From Penaeus vannamei (lineage: Eukaryota; Arthropoda; Malacostraca; Decapoda; Penaeidae), in the NCBI RefSeq assembly GCF_042767895.1, contig NC_091579.1:4728361-4745860 (forward strand): 17,500 nucleotides of DNA, given 5' to 3'. The notes under the pieces were generated by a model, which was given only the letters and a program-made list of their open reading frames with translations, had not been told where the DNA came from and ran no database searches. This document shows, one piece after another, positions 1 to 9,500 of this stretch. Within the stretch, counting starts at the first letter, position 1; each line of letters starts with the position of its first letter. The position numbers were made by a program, and so were the translations under genes.

Positions 1-97
1 CCTTCTCCCTCTCCACTCCCCTCCCTCCCTCCTCCTCCCCCTCTCTCCTCTCCAACTTCCTCGTAGCATTAATTTTTTTTTTTTTTTTTTTTTTTTT
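1..97. repeat. Pyrimidine-rich tract ending in T25
   Basis: The first 60 bases are almost pure C and T (CTCC/CCCT type). After a short AT spacer a run of 25 T follows at 73-97. No gene is visible. The poly-T could be the reversed tail of a retroposed copy, but nothing next to it is recognisable. Confidence 0.9.
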
Positions 98-600
98 GAG
101 ATGCAGCTCATTCAATGGAACTTGCTCGCATGCTTAACTTAATTTCTGGTCGGACTGGAACTGCTATTTTTTCCATAAGTTTTTGGCCGCTGTTTAATTC
201 AATTCGAGTTCCAAGACAATGTTTGTTTGTTTATTTATCAGTTTATTCAGTTATTCATTTATTCTGACAGCGAGAGAGAGAGAGAGGAAAAAATGATGTT
301 TGTTTTGTTGTTCAATTTAATTTGCGGTACGAGTTGGGATGGGGGGGAGGGGGGTGCAGGGAAGGGAGGTGGGGGGGAGGGGGGTGCAGGGAAGGGAGGT
401 GGGGGGGGGTAGGTTGTATACGCGTGCATGTGTCTGCATTTGTTTATGTGTGTATCTGCTTGTGTGCCTGTATGTCAGTGCGATTGTGTTTATGTCTGTT
501 TGTATGTCTGTATATAATTAGTTATGGGATTATGTGTGCACACGCATCCTGTATCTGTGTATACCGTTTGTTTATTAATTTGTTCGCTTGTTCTGTGTGA
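98..600. other. Unique intergenic stretch, TG-rich at its right end
   Basis: Mixed-composition DNA with no recognisable gene. It contains short TTTA/TTTG-like runs (about 220-265), a short GAGA run (271-286), the G-rich duplication annotated separately, and a TG-rich degenerate stretch (about 420-560) with TGTGTG and TGTCTG words. Open frames here are short and not conserved-looking. Confidence 0.7.
341..410 (+). repeat. Perfect tandem duplication of a G-rich 30-bp unit
   Basis: Bases 341-370 and 371-400 are identical 30-mers. Each is G7-A-G6, then TGCA, then GGGAAGGGAGGT, and the second copy runs into a further G9. There are many runs of three or more G, so the plus strand can form G-quadruplexes. 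The 30-bp period keeps a Gly/Glu-rich frame open, which explains the short Gly-rich ORFs. Confidence 0.95.
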
Positions 601-715
601 ATGCATTGTGCTTCTATTTCTCTTCTTTCCCTCTCCTCTCTCTCTTATTCTTTCCTTCTCTTTCTGTTTCTTTCCATCTCTCTTTTTCTCTCTGACTGTC
701 TGTTTGATTGTTTCT

Positions 716-776
<61 letters not shown>

Positions 777-822
777 ATCTTTTCCCTTTACCTCTCCTCC
801 CCCATCTCTCCCCCCCCACTTT

Positions 823-893
<71 letters not shown>

Positions 894-1001
894 CCTCTCT
901 CCCTCTCTCCCTCCTCCCTCCCTCCCTCCCTCCCTCCCTCCCTCCCTCCTCCCTCCTCCCTCCTTCCCTCCCTCCCTCCTCTCTCTCTCTCTTTCCTCTC
1001 T

Positions 1002-1054
<53 letters not shown>

Positions 1055-1088
1055 TCCTCTCCCTCTCTCTCCTTCTCTCTCTCTCCTC

Positions 1089-1215
1089 CAGCATCCCACC
1101 CACATCTCGGCCTGATGCTCCAAGGATGAGATTCATCTTGCAAGCATCGGCGGCCGTTGACTCGAGTGTTAGCCTTGGCAGCATCGAAGGTCGGGCGTAT
1201 GCACCATGCACTATG
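1089..1215. other. Complex-sequence island inside the CT block, with hairpin
   Basis: About 125 bp of balanced sequence flanked on both sides by kilobase-scale CT repeats. It contains a strong imperfect hairpin (1114-1148) and a third arm at 1173-1185 that can pair with the same left arm. No gene is recognised. It may be a remnant of the sequence into which the microsatellites expanded. Confidence 0.7.
1114..1148. other. Imperfect inverted repeat (hairpin) with alternative partner
   Basis: Left arm GATGCTCCAAGGATGA (1114-1129) and right arm TCATCTTGCAAGCATC (1133-1148) are separated by three bases. They pair as GATGCT/AGCATC and AAG-GATGA/TCATC-TT with one bulged G and a small internal loop. 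The left half of the stem can instead pair with CCTTGGCAGCATC at 1173-1185, with a single extra base, around a 47-nt loop. The pairing is seen directly; any function is unknown. Confidence 0.7.
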
Positions 1216-1434
1216 CAGTCGCTCTCTCTCTCTCGCTCTCACTCGTTCTCTCTCTCTCTCTCGCTCTCTCTCTTTCGCTCGTTCACGCTCGTTCTCTCTC
1301 TCAGGCTCGTTCTCTCTCTCTCTCGCTCGTTCTCACTCGTTCTCGCATTCGCTCTCTCTCGCTCTCACTCGTTCTCTCTCTCTCTCTCTCTCTCGCTCTC
1401 TCTCGTTCACACTCTCTCTCACTCTCGCTCTCGC

Positions 1435-1494
<60 letters not shown>

Positions 1495-1625
1495 CTCTCT
1501 CCTCTCTTTCTTTCTCTCTCTCGCTCTCAGCTCTACTGTTATCTTCAGCCTCACTGTTCTCTCTCTCTCTCTCTGCTCTCGCTCGCTCCTCTCTCTCTCT
1601 CACTCGTTCTCTCTCTATCTCGTTT

Positions 1626-1688
<63 letters not shown>

Positions 1689-1756
1689 TCCTGTTCAAGT
1701 AATTTCGCCCTCTTTTTCTGCCTCTGTCTCTCTCTCTCCCTTTCTCTCTCTCTAAA

Positions 1757-1852
<96 letters not shown>

Positions 1853-1887
1853 GCTCTCTCTCTGACTCTCTCTCTCTCTCTCTCTCT

Positions 1888-1948
1888 CCATCTCTCCATT
1901 TCTCCATATCTCCATCTCTCCATCTCTCCATCTCTCCATCTCTCTCAT
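1888..1948. repeat. 8-bp tandem repeat (CCATCTCT)n
   Basis: About seven to eight copies of CCATCTCT, with TTTCTCCA and TATCTCCA variants at the left. It looks like a point-mutated CT repeat that then expanded as an octamer. Confidence 0.85.
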
Positions 1949-1982
1949 TCCTCCTATATCCCTCCTTCCTCCTTCTCCTTCT

Positions 1983-2081
<99 letters not shown>

Positions 2082-2092
2082 ATTATCCTTTG

Positions 2093-2330
2093 CTTACTGC
2101 CCTCATGTCTGTGTGTGTATGCTGGAGAGTGAGATAGAATGTCTTCAGAGTGTGGGCGTCGAGGAGTTGCTGTGGGCGGGTTGTATGTTGCTGGGTGGGC
2201 GTGCGTAGACGTGGACTTGACGAGGGTGAGGTGGGGGCGGGGGGTGGGGGTGTGGTGGGGTGGGGTGGGGAGTGGGGGGAGGTGAAGGTGGCGGAGGGGC
2301 TGTGGATGTTAAGTGTCTTTAAGAGTCTTT
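2093..2330. other. TG/G-rich transition region with G-run cluster
   Basis: The plus strand switches from pyrimidine to G-rich here. From about 2230 to 2292 there are many runs of three to six G separated by T, GT, C or A, giving G-quadruplex potential on the plus strand. No credible gene is seen. Confidence 0.7.
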
Positions 2331-2820
2331 TTTTATTTCATTATTATTGGTTTATCATTATTATCGACTTTATTGATGATAATGGTGATGATGATCGTAT
2401 TAGATCAGGGCAGTAGTGATAGTGATAATGATAGTAATTATAACAATGATAATAATGATATTGATAATAAAAGTAATAATGATAATGATTTTGATGATGA
2501 TAATGATGATACCATTATTATAATAACGATAGTATAATGATAATGATGATAATAATTATTATTTTTACTATTATTATTGTGGAATGATAATGATGGTGAT
2601 GGTAGTAACTAATAGTAATAATAATAATAATAATAATAATGATAATAATAATAATAATAATGATAGATATGGCAATTATAGTGATAGTGGCAACACTCAT
2701 AGTGAAAATGATAAGCGATAGATATAATGATAATAGTAATTATTATCATAATAATGATGATAATGGTAATGATATTGGTAAGTATGGCAATGCTGGATCC
2801 CTACTTATCATGAATAATAA
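2331..2820. repeat. Degenerate ATT/GAT triplet repeat region
   Basis: A dense mixture of AAT, GAT and ATA triplets (ATAATGATAATAAT-like), with the purest (AAT)n run at about 2618-2640 and again at 2642-2660. Asn/Asp-rich plus frames and Ile/His-rich minus frames are repeat translations. Confidence 0.9.
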
Positions 2821-3590
2821 ATAAGAAATTAATTTTTACAATAAAATATGGCGGTAAGCCTATTTCTGAAATTCATTTTCTGTCTGCTTTAAGTCTGTAT
2901 CCGTTTTAGTATTATCTGCATTTCTCTCTTACTCGCGCTTTCTGTTTTTCTTTCTCTTTCTTTATTTATTCTTAGTTGGCTTATTTTGTGTTTCTTTTTC
3001 TTAATCTCAGATTTTCTCATATTTTCTCGCTTCTCTCTATCCATCTTCGTGAATGAATGAAATATGTCATCTCGAATGATTGATGAAGTGAAGCATAATG
3101 AAGACTTTAATATCAACATTTTGAATTATAAGAAAAAATTAAATGAAATGGTTTATATTATGCATGGCAGCATTATATCATAGTGGTATTAGAGGTGATG
3201 TAATATTAAATGATGATAATCTTTTAATGTTAGGATAAAGTATTTTTTTTAAATTATATCTCTGAATTTATTTTTTAGAGACTGGGTAATGTGATATACT
3301 GGATTCAATCTAATGTTATATAACAATGGATATAATTCACAAAAAAAAAAATTAAACGAAAAAAAAATCATTTGTCGATTGTCGAGATTTTACTCCACTG
3401 ACAAGGAAATAAAATTTAACATGAATTCAATTTGGTATTTATTAACTGCACTTCATTGATCACTTGAATAGGATATTTCAGTTTTAAACTTATCTGAAAA
3501 TGTAAGAAATGCATTGTGGAATATTTTCCTTTTGGAGTTAGTTCCTGCTTGTGCTTGCGCTAGTGAACTCATATGTATTTTCTGTGTTCA
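2821..3590. other. AT-rich unique DNA, no gene seen
   Basis: Roughly 770 bp of AT-rich, mostly non-repetitive sequence. Stops are frequent in all frames, and the longest open frame (minus, about 76 codons, 2889-3119) is Lys/Glu/Arg-rich and unrecognised. A short A-rich run (3341-3367) is the only local repeat. This is one of the longest non-repetitive stretches in the window and a sensible anchor for mapping. Confidence 0.7.
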
Positions 3591-3745
3591 TATGTTAGTG
3601 TGAGTGCATGCTGATGTGCTTACTGCCTGCGGCTACATCTGTGCATGAGAGTGTTGTGTGTGTGTTTGCAATTATGGGTCTTTGTATGTGAGTGTGCGTC
3701 AGTGTGTGTGTGTGTGTCTGTGTGTGTGTGTGTGTGTTTGCGCAC
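3590..3745. repeat. (TG)n microsatellite, interrupted
   Basis: TG-rich sequence with a clean (GT)n run at about 3712-3737, interrupted by one TC. Flanking TGTGTGAGTGTG-like variants show decay of a longer array. Alternating purine-pyrimidine sequence of this sort can adopt Z-DNA. Confidence 0.9.
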
Positions 3746-3806
3746 GTGCGTAAGTTAGTGTACGTGTGTATATGTTTGGTGTCTGCTTCGTAGCCATATC
3801 TAGTTC

Positions 3807-3990
3807 TCTCCATTCGTGTGTCTGTGTCTACATGATCTGGTCATCTCCATTCGTGTGTCTATGTCTACACGATCTGGTCATCTCCATTCGTGTGTCTATG
3901 TCTACACGATCTAGCTATCTCCATTCGTGTGTCTGTGTGTACACGATCTAGCTATCCCCATTCGTGCGTCTGTGTGTCTACATGTACGCT
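3807..3990. repeat. 37-bp minisatellite, five copies
   Basis: The word CATTCGTGTGTCT (CATTCGTGCGTCT in the last copy) begins at 3811, 3848, 3885, 3922 and 3959, exactly 37 bp apart each time. The remainder of each unit carries GTCTACACGATCT or a close variant followed by GGTCATCTC or AGCTATCTC. Because 37 is not a multiple of three, the translated repeat shifts frame each unit, so it does not encode a protein repeat. Confidence 0.95.
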
Positions 3991-3999
3991 TAAATTTTA

Positions 4000-4159
4000 T
4001 GTGTGTGCGTGTGTGTGGATCGGCCGATCTGCTTACATTCCGTTCTCTGGCATCCCCATACCTCGAGCCCGCCCTCAGTCGACACTTGAGGCGGTGGGCT
4101 GTCAAGGTAGGTATTCGCGGCGGAGAGACACGGCCAGCGCTCGGCCAGGTAGGGTGGGG

Positions 4160-4160
<1 letters not shown>
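4000..4160. other. GC-richer unique island with palindrome and stem-loop
   Basis: A balanced-composition island between TG-rich and AG-rich DNA. It holds the perfect 12-bp palindrome GATCGGCCGATC (4018-4029) and a stem-loop formed by AGCCC..CCTCA (4066-4077) and TGAGG..GGGCT (4087-4100). AAGGTAGGTATT near 4104 resembles a 5' splice site, but no exon can be defined. Confidence 0.6.
4018..4029. other. Perfect 12-bp palindrome
   Basis: GATCGGCCGATC is its own reverse complement. It could be a protein-binding dyad or chance; no neighbouring gene gives it a meaning. Confidence 0.6.
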
Positions 4161-5060
<900 letters not shown>

Positions 5061-5224
5061 AGACAGATAACCAGACAGTTCCCCGCCCACCCTCGGGTAA
5101 CTCGACCTCCGAAACCTGTAAGTAATTAAAGAAAGATTGAGATCTCTCCGGCTGCCGGTCGCCGCCTACCTGTCACGAGGTGAGTGCTGCTGTGAGCCAC
5201 TCCAACGGCTTCCGCGGCTGTCAT
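5061..5224. other. GC-rich unique island between two purine blocks
   Basis: About 160 bp of GC-rich, CpG-containing sequence with no recognisable gene. CACGAG followed by GTGAGT puts a consensus-quality 5' splice site at 5179/5180 on the plus strand, and a weaker one (GTAAGT) lies at 5118. The island could be a small exon or an untranslated first exon, but no reading frame supports it. Confidence 0.5.
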
Positions 5225-5829
5225 CCGGCGGGAGGGAGGGAGAGGGAGGGAGGGAGGGAAGGGGAGGGAGGTGGGGAAGGAGGAGGAAGGAGAGGAGGGA
5301 GGAGGAAGGGAGGGAGAGGGAGGGAGGAGGGAGAGGAGGGAGAGGGAGGAGAGGGAGAGGAGAGGAGGGAGAGGGAGGGAGGGGAGGGGAGGGAGGTAGG
5401 GAGGGAGAGGGGGAGGGAAGGAGAGGGGAGGGAGGAGAGGGAGAGGGAGGAGGAGGGAGAGGGAGGGAGGGAGGAGGGAGAGGAGGGAGGGAGGAGGGAG
5501 GGAGGGGGAAGGAGGAGAGGGGAGGGAGGGGGAGGGAGGGAGGGAGGGAGGGAGGGAGGAAGGGAGGGAGGGAGAGGGAGAGAGAGAGAGGGAGGGGAGG
5601 AGGAAGGAGGAAGGGAGGGAGGGAGGGAGGAGGGAGGAGGAAGGGAAAGGGGAGGAGGGAGGGACGGAGGGACTGGAGGAGGGAGGGAGAGAGAGGGAGG
5701 GTGGAGGGAGGGAGGGAGAGTGAGAGGAGGGAGGGAGGGAGGAGGGAAGGAGGGAGGGAGGGGAGGGAGGGAGGGGGAGGGAAGGAGGGAGAGAAAGAGG
5801 GAGAGAGAGATGGGAGGGGAGGAAGGAGG

Positions 5830-5876
<47 letters not shown>

Positions 5877-5916
5877 GAGAAAGAAAGAAAGAAAGAGAGA
5901 GAGAGAGCGAGAGAGC

Positions 5917-5960
<44 letters not shown>

Positions 5961-6005
5961 CAGACAGACAGAAAGACAGACAGACAGACAGACAGACAGA
6001 GAACG
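5225..6005. repeat. Polypurine block of GGGA/GGAG repeats grading into (AG)n and (GACA)n
   Basis: From 5225 to about 5830 the plus strand is GGGAGGGA/GGAGGA-type purine repeat with very many runs of three or more G. It then becomes (AG)n (about 5840-5870), AAAGA repeats (about 5878-5897), and finally a (GACA)n run (about 5953-6000). The overlapping Gly/Arg/Glu ORFs (about 300 residues) and their Ser/Pro/Leu mirror images are low-complexity translations. Confidence 0.95.
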
Positions 6006-6254
6006 CGCCAACCACACCTAAAAACCCCTTCGGAACGGCGTGCCTAAGAGGGAGACACCGAATGGAAGAGGAAATGAAACGTGATAACGGATGAACGAAT
6101 AGATAAGGAAGTTCATTTACTTGGGGTTATGGCCGGAAGTTTTTTATCGGATGTCTAGGCGTATTAGGTCGACCGGTAAGTGTATTTAGCATTGTATTTG
6201 AACTGAATTAAATAACAAATATTCGGGAGAAGAAAGAGTGAGAGAGAAGGAGGG

Positions 6255-6257
<3 letters not shown>
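6006..6257. other. Unique island, no gene seen
   Basis: About 250 bp of ordinary-composition sequence. It includes a GACCGGTAAGTG word (6171-6182) that resembles a 5' splice site and a short AGAAAG run just before the poly-T. No open frame of note. Confidence 0.5.

Positions 6258-6297
<40 letters not shown>
6258..6297. repeat. T40 homopolymer
   Basis: An uninterrupted run of 40 T, the longest homopolymer in the window. It could be a reversed poly(A) tail or simple slippage; no retroposon body is recognisable on either side. Confidence 0.95.
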
Positions 6298-6301
<4 letters not shown>

Positions 6302-6309
6302 CTACATCG

Positions 6310-6510
6310 AAATAAGAATAGATTTACGGGCGATCTTCTTATCGTTCCTTCGTTATGCCTCCTTTATTCTAATTCTTTTGCTTTATTCCACGTCTCTTTC
6401 TCTTCCATCTTTCTTCTTTCTCCCCTCTCTATATTTCCCCTCCTGTTTTCTTTCCTCTCTTCCTTTCCCTTCCTGATTTGCCGGGCTGTCTTGCTTTCTC
6501 CTCTTGTCTT
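6310..6510. other. Degenerate pyrimidine-rich left flank of the 27-bp array
   Basis: CT-rich sequence with TTTATTC, CTTTCTTC and CCTTCCC words similar in composition to the 27-bp unit but without its period. It may be decayed outer copies or the seed sequence of the array. Confidence 0.5.
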
Positions 6511-9500
6511 TCTTTCTGTGTCCTTCCCTTTTCTTATTCTTTCTGTGTCCTTCCCTTATTCTATTCAGCTCTGTGTCCCTCCTTTTCTTATTCTTTTTTC
6601 AAGTGTGTCCTTTCCTTTCCTTATTCTTTCTGTGTCCTTCCCTTTCTTATTCTTTTCTGTGTCCTTCCCTTCCTTATTCTTTCATGTGTCCTTCCCCTTT
6701 TCTTATTCTTTTTTCTGTGTCCTTCCCTTTCTTATTCTTTTCTGGTGTCCTTTCCCTGCTCTTTCTTATTCTTTCTGTGTCCTTCTCTTTTCTTATTCTA
6801 CTCTTTCTGTGTCCTTCCCTTTTCTTATTCTCTTCTATGTGTCCTTCCCTTTTTCTCTTATCTTTTCTGTGTCCTTCCCTATTCTTTTTCTGTAAATGTC
6901 TTTCCCTTTTCCTATTCTTTCTGTGTCCTTCCCCTTTCTTATTCTTCTGTGTCCTTTCCTTTTCTTATTCTTTTCTGTGTCCTTCCCTTCCTTATTCTTT
7001 TTCTGTGTCCTTCCCCCTTTCTTATTCTTTCTGTGTCCTTCCTCCTTTCCTTATTCTTTTCTGTGTCCTTCCCTTTTTCTTATTCTTTTTCTGTGTCCTT
7101 CCCTTTTCTTATTCTTTCTGTGTCCTTCCCTTTTCTTATTCTTTTTCTGTGTCCTTCCCTTTTCTTATTCTTTTCTGTGTCCTTTCCCTTTTCTTATTCT
7201 TTTTCTGTGTCCTTCCCTTTCTTATTCTTTCCGTGTCCTTCCCTTTTCTTATTCTCTCTGTGTCCTTCCCGTTTCTTATTCTTTCTGTGTCCTTCCGTTT
7301 TCTTATTCTTTCTGCGTCCTTCCCTTTTCTTATTCTTTCTTTGTCCTTCCCCTTTCTCATTCTTTCTGTGTCCTTCCCTTTTCATATTCTTTCTGTGTCC
7401 TTCCCTTTTCTTATTCTCTCTGTGTCCATCCCTTTTCTTATTCTTTCTGTGTCCTTCCCTTTTCTTATTCTGTCTGTGTCCTTCCCTTTTCATATTCTTT
7501 CTGTGTCCTTCCCTTTTCTTATTCTTTCTGTGTCCATCCCTTTTCTTATTCTTTCTGTGTTCTTCCCTTTCCTTATTCTCTCTGTGCCCTTCCCTTTTTT
7601 TATTATTTCTGTGTCCTTCCCTCTTTCTTTTTAATTCTTTTCTGTGTCCTTCCCTTTTTCTATTCTTTCTGTGTCCTTCCCTTTTCTTATTCTCTCTGTG
7701 TCCTTCCTTTTTCTTATTCTTTCTGTGTCCTCCCCTTTCCTTATTCTCTCTGTGTTCTTCCCTTTTTCTTATTCTTTCTGCGTCCTTCCCTTATCTTATT
7801 CTTTCTGTGTCCTTCCCTTTTCTTATTCTTTCTGTGTCCTTCCCATTTCTTATTCTCTCTGTGTCCTTCCCATTTCTTATTCTCTCTGTGTCCTTCCCTT
7901 TTCATATTCTTTCCGTGTCCTCCCCTTTCCTTATTCTCTCTGTGTTCTTCCCTTTTTCTTATTCTTTCTGCGTCCTTCCCTTATCTTATTCTTTCTGTGT
8001 CCTTCCCTTTTCTTATTCTTTCTGTGTCCTTCCCTTTTCTTATTCTTTCTGTGTCCTTCCCTTTTCTTATTCTTTCTGTGTCCTTCCCTTTTCTTATTCT
8101 TTCTGTGTCCTTCCCTTTTCTTATTCTTTCTGTGTCCTTCCCATTTCTTATTCTCTCTGTGTCCTTCCCATTTCTTATTCTCTCTGTGTCCTTCCTTTTT
8201 CTTATTCTTTCTGTGTCCTCCCCTTTCCTTATTCTCTGTGTTCTTCCTTTTCTTATTCTTCTGTGTCCTTTCCCTTATTCTTATTCTTTCTTGTGTCCTT
8301 CCATTCTCTTATTCTTTCCTGTGTCCTTTCCCTATCTCATTCTTTCTGTGTCCTTCCCTTTTCCATATTCTTTCTGTGTCCTTCCCTTTTCTTATTCTTT
8401 CTGTGTCCATCCCTTTTCTTATTCTTTCTGTGTCCTTCCCTTTTCTTATTCTTTCTGTGTCCTTCCCTTTCCTTATTCTCTCTTCTGTATAGTCCTTCCC
8501 TTTCTTATTCTTTCTGTGTCCTTCCCTTTCCTTATTCTTCTGGTGTCCTTCCCTTTTCCTTGATTTTTCTGTGTCCCTTCCCTTTTCTTATTATTTCTGT
8601 GTCCTTCCCATTTCTTATTCTTTCTGTGTCCTTCCTTTTCCTTATTCTTTTCTGTGTCCCTTCCCCTTTTCTTATTCTCTCTGGGTGTCCTTCCCTTTCC
8701 TTACTTCTTTCTGTGTCCTTCCTTCCTTATTCTTACCTCTATGTTCTTCCTTTTTTCTTATTCTTCTATGTCCTTCCCTTATCTTATTCTTTCTGTGTCC
8801 TTCCTTTCCTTATTCTTTCTGTGTCCTTCCCATTTCTTATTTCTTTGTAAACTCTTCCCATTTCTTATTCTTTTCTATGTCCTTCCCTTTTCTTATTCTT
8901 TCCGTGTCCTTCCCTTTTCTTATTCTTTCCTGTGTCCTTTCCCTTTTCTTATTCTTCTGTCAGTCCTTTCCCTTTTCTTATTCTTTCTGTGTCCTTCGCT
9001 TTCCTTATTCTCTCTGTGTCCTTCCCTTTTCTTATTCTTTCCGTGTCCTTCCCTTTTCATATTCTTTCTGTGTCCTTCCCGTTTCTTATTCTTTCTGTGT
9101 CCTTCCCCTTTTTCTTATCTCTTTCTGTGTCCTCCTTCTTCATTCTCTGTCCTTCTTCCCCTTTTTTCTCATTCTTCATATGTCCTTCCCTATTCATTCT
9201 TCTGTGTCCTTCCCATTTCTTATTCTCTCTGTGTCCTCCTTTTCTTATTCTTTCTGTGTCCTTCCTTCTTATTCTTTCATGTTCTTCCTTCCAATTCTTT
9301 CTGTGTCCTTCCCCTTTTCTTATTCTTTCTGTGTCCTCCCTTTTCTTATTCTTTCAGGTCCTTCCTTTTCTTATTCTTTCTGTGTCCTTCCCTTTCCTTA
9401 TTCTCTCTATGTCCTTCCCTTTTCTTATTCTTTCTGTGTCCTTCCCTTTCCTTATTCTTTCTGTGTCCTTCCCTTTTCTTATTCTTTCTGTGTCCTTCCC

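Larger units (their letters stand above)
601..2092. repeat. Polypyrimidine block dominated by (CT)n microsatellites
   Basis: About 1.5 kb of nearly pure pyrimidine on the plus strand. The clean (CT)n runs lie at about 721-772, 827-891, 1003-1051, 1439-1491, 1762-1816, 1827-1852 and 1990-2071. Between them are CCCT/CTTC variants (about 890-1000) and, from 1216 to 1620, CT repeats interrupted by CTCG and TCGTTCTC words. Ser/Leu-rich (plus) and Arg/Glu-rich (minus) ORFs of up to 384 residues are simply the stop-free dinucleotide translated and are not genes. Long mirror-symmetric polypurine-polypyrimidine runs of this kind can adopt H-DNA (triplex). Confidence 0.95.

Noticed and set aside
98..215. 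Possible tRNA-derived SINE next to poly-T (AGCTCATTCAATGG resembles box A; TTCGAGTTCC resembles box B)
   Set aside because: The boxes deviate from consensus, their spacing of about 100 bases is too long, and no tRNA fold can be made.
601..2083. Ser/Leu-rich and Arg/Glu-rich ORFs up to 384 codons
   Set aside because: (CT)n and (AG)n have no stop codon in any frame. Composition and mirror-image ORFs on both strands show they are artefacts.
2889..3119. 76-codon minus ORF in AT-rich DNA
   Set aside because: Lys/Arg/Glu-rich stretch from CTTT-like sequence, no recognisable domain, and length within chance expectation.
5137..6094. Gly/Arg/Glu-rich ORFs of about 300 codons and their Pro/Ser/Leu antisense
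   Set aside because: Low-complexity purine DNA; overlapping frames on both strands, no conserved domain, one with a TTG start.
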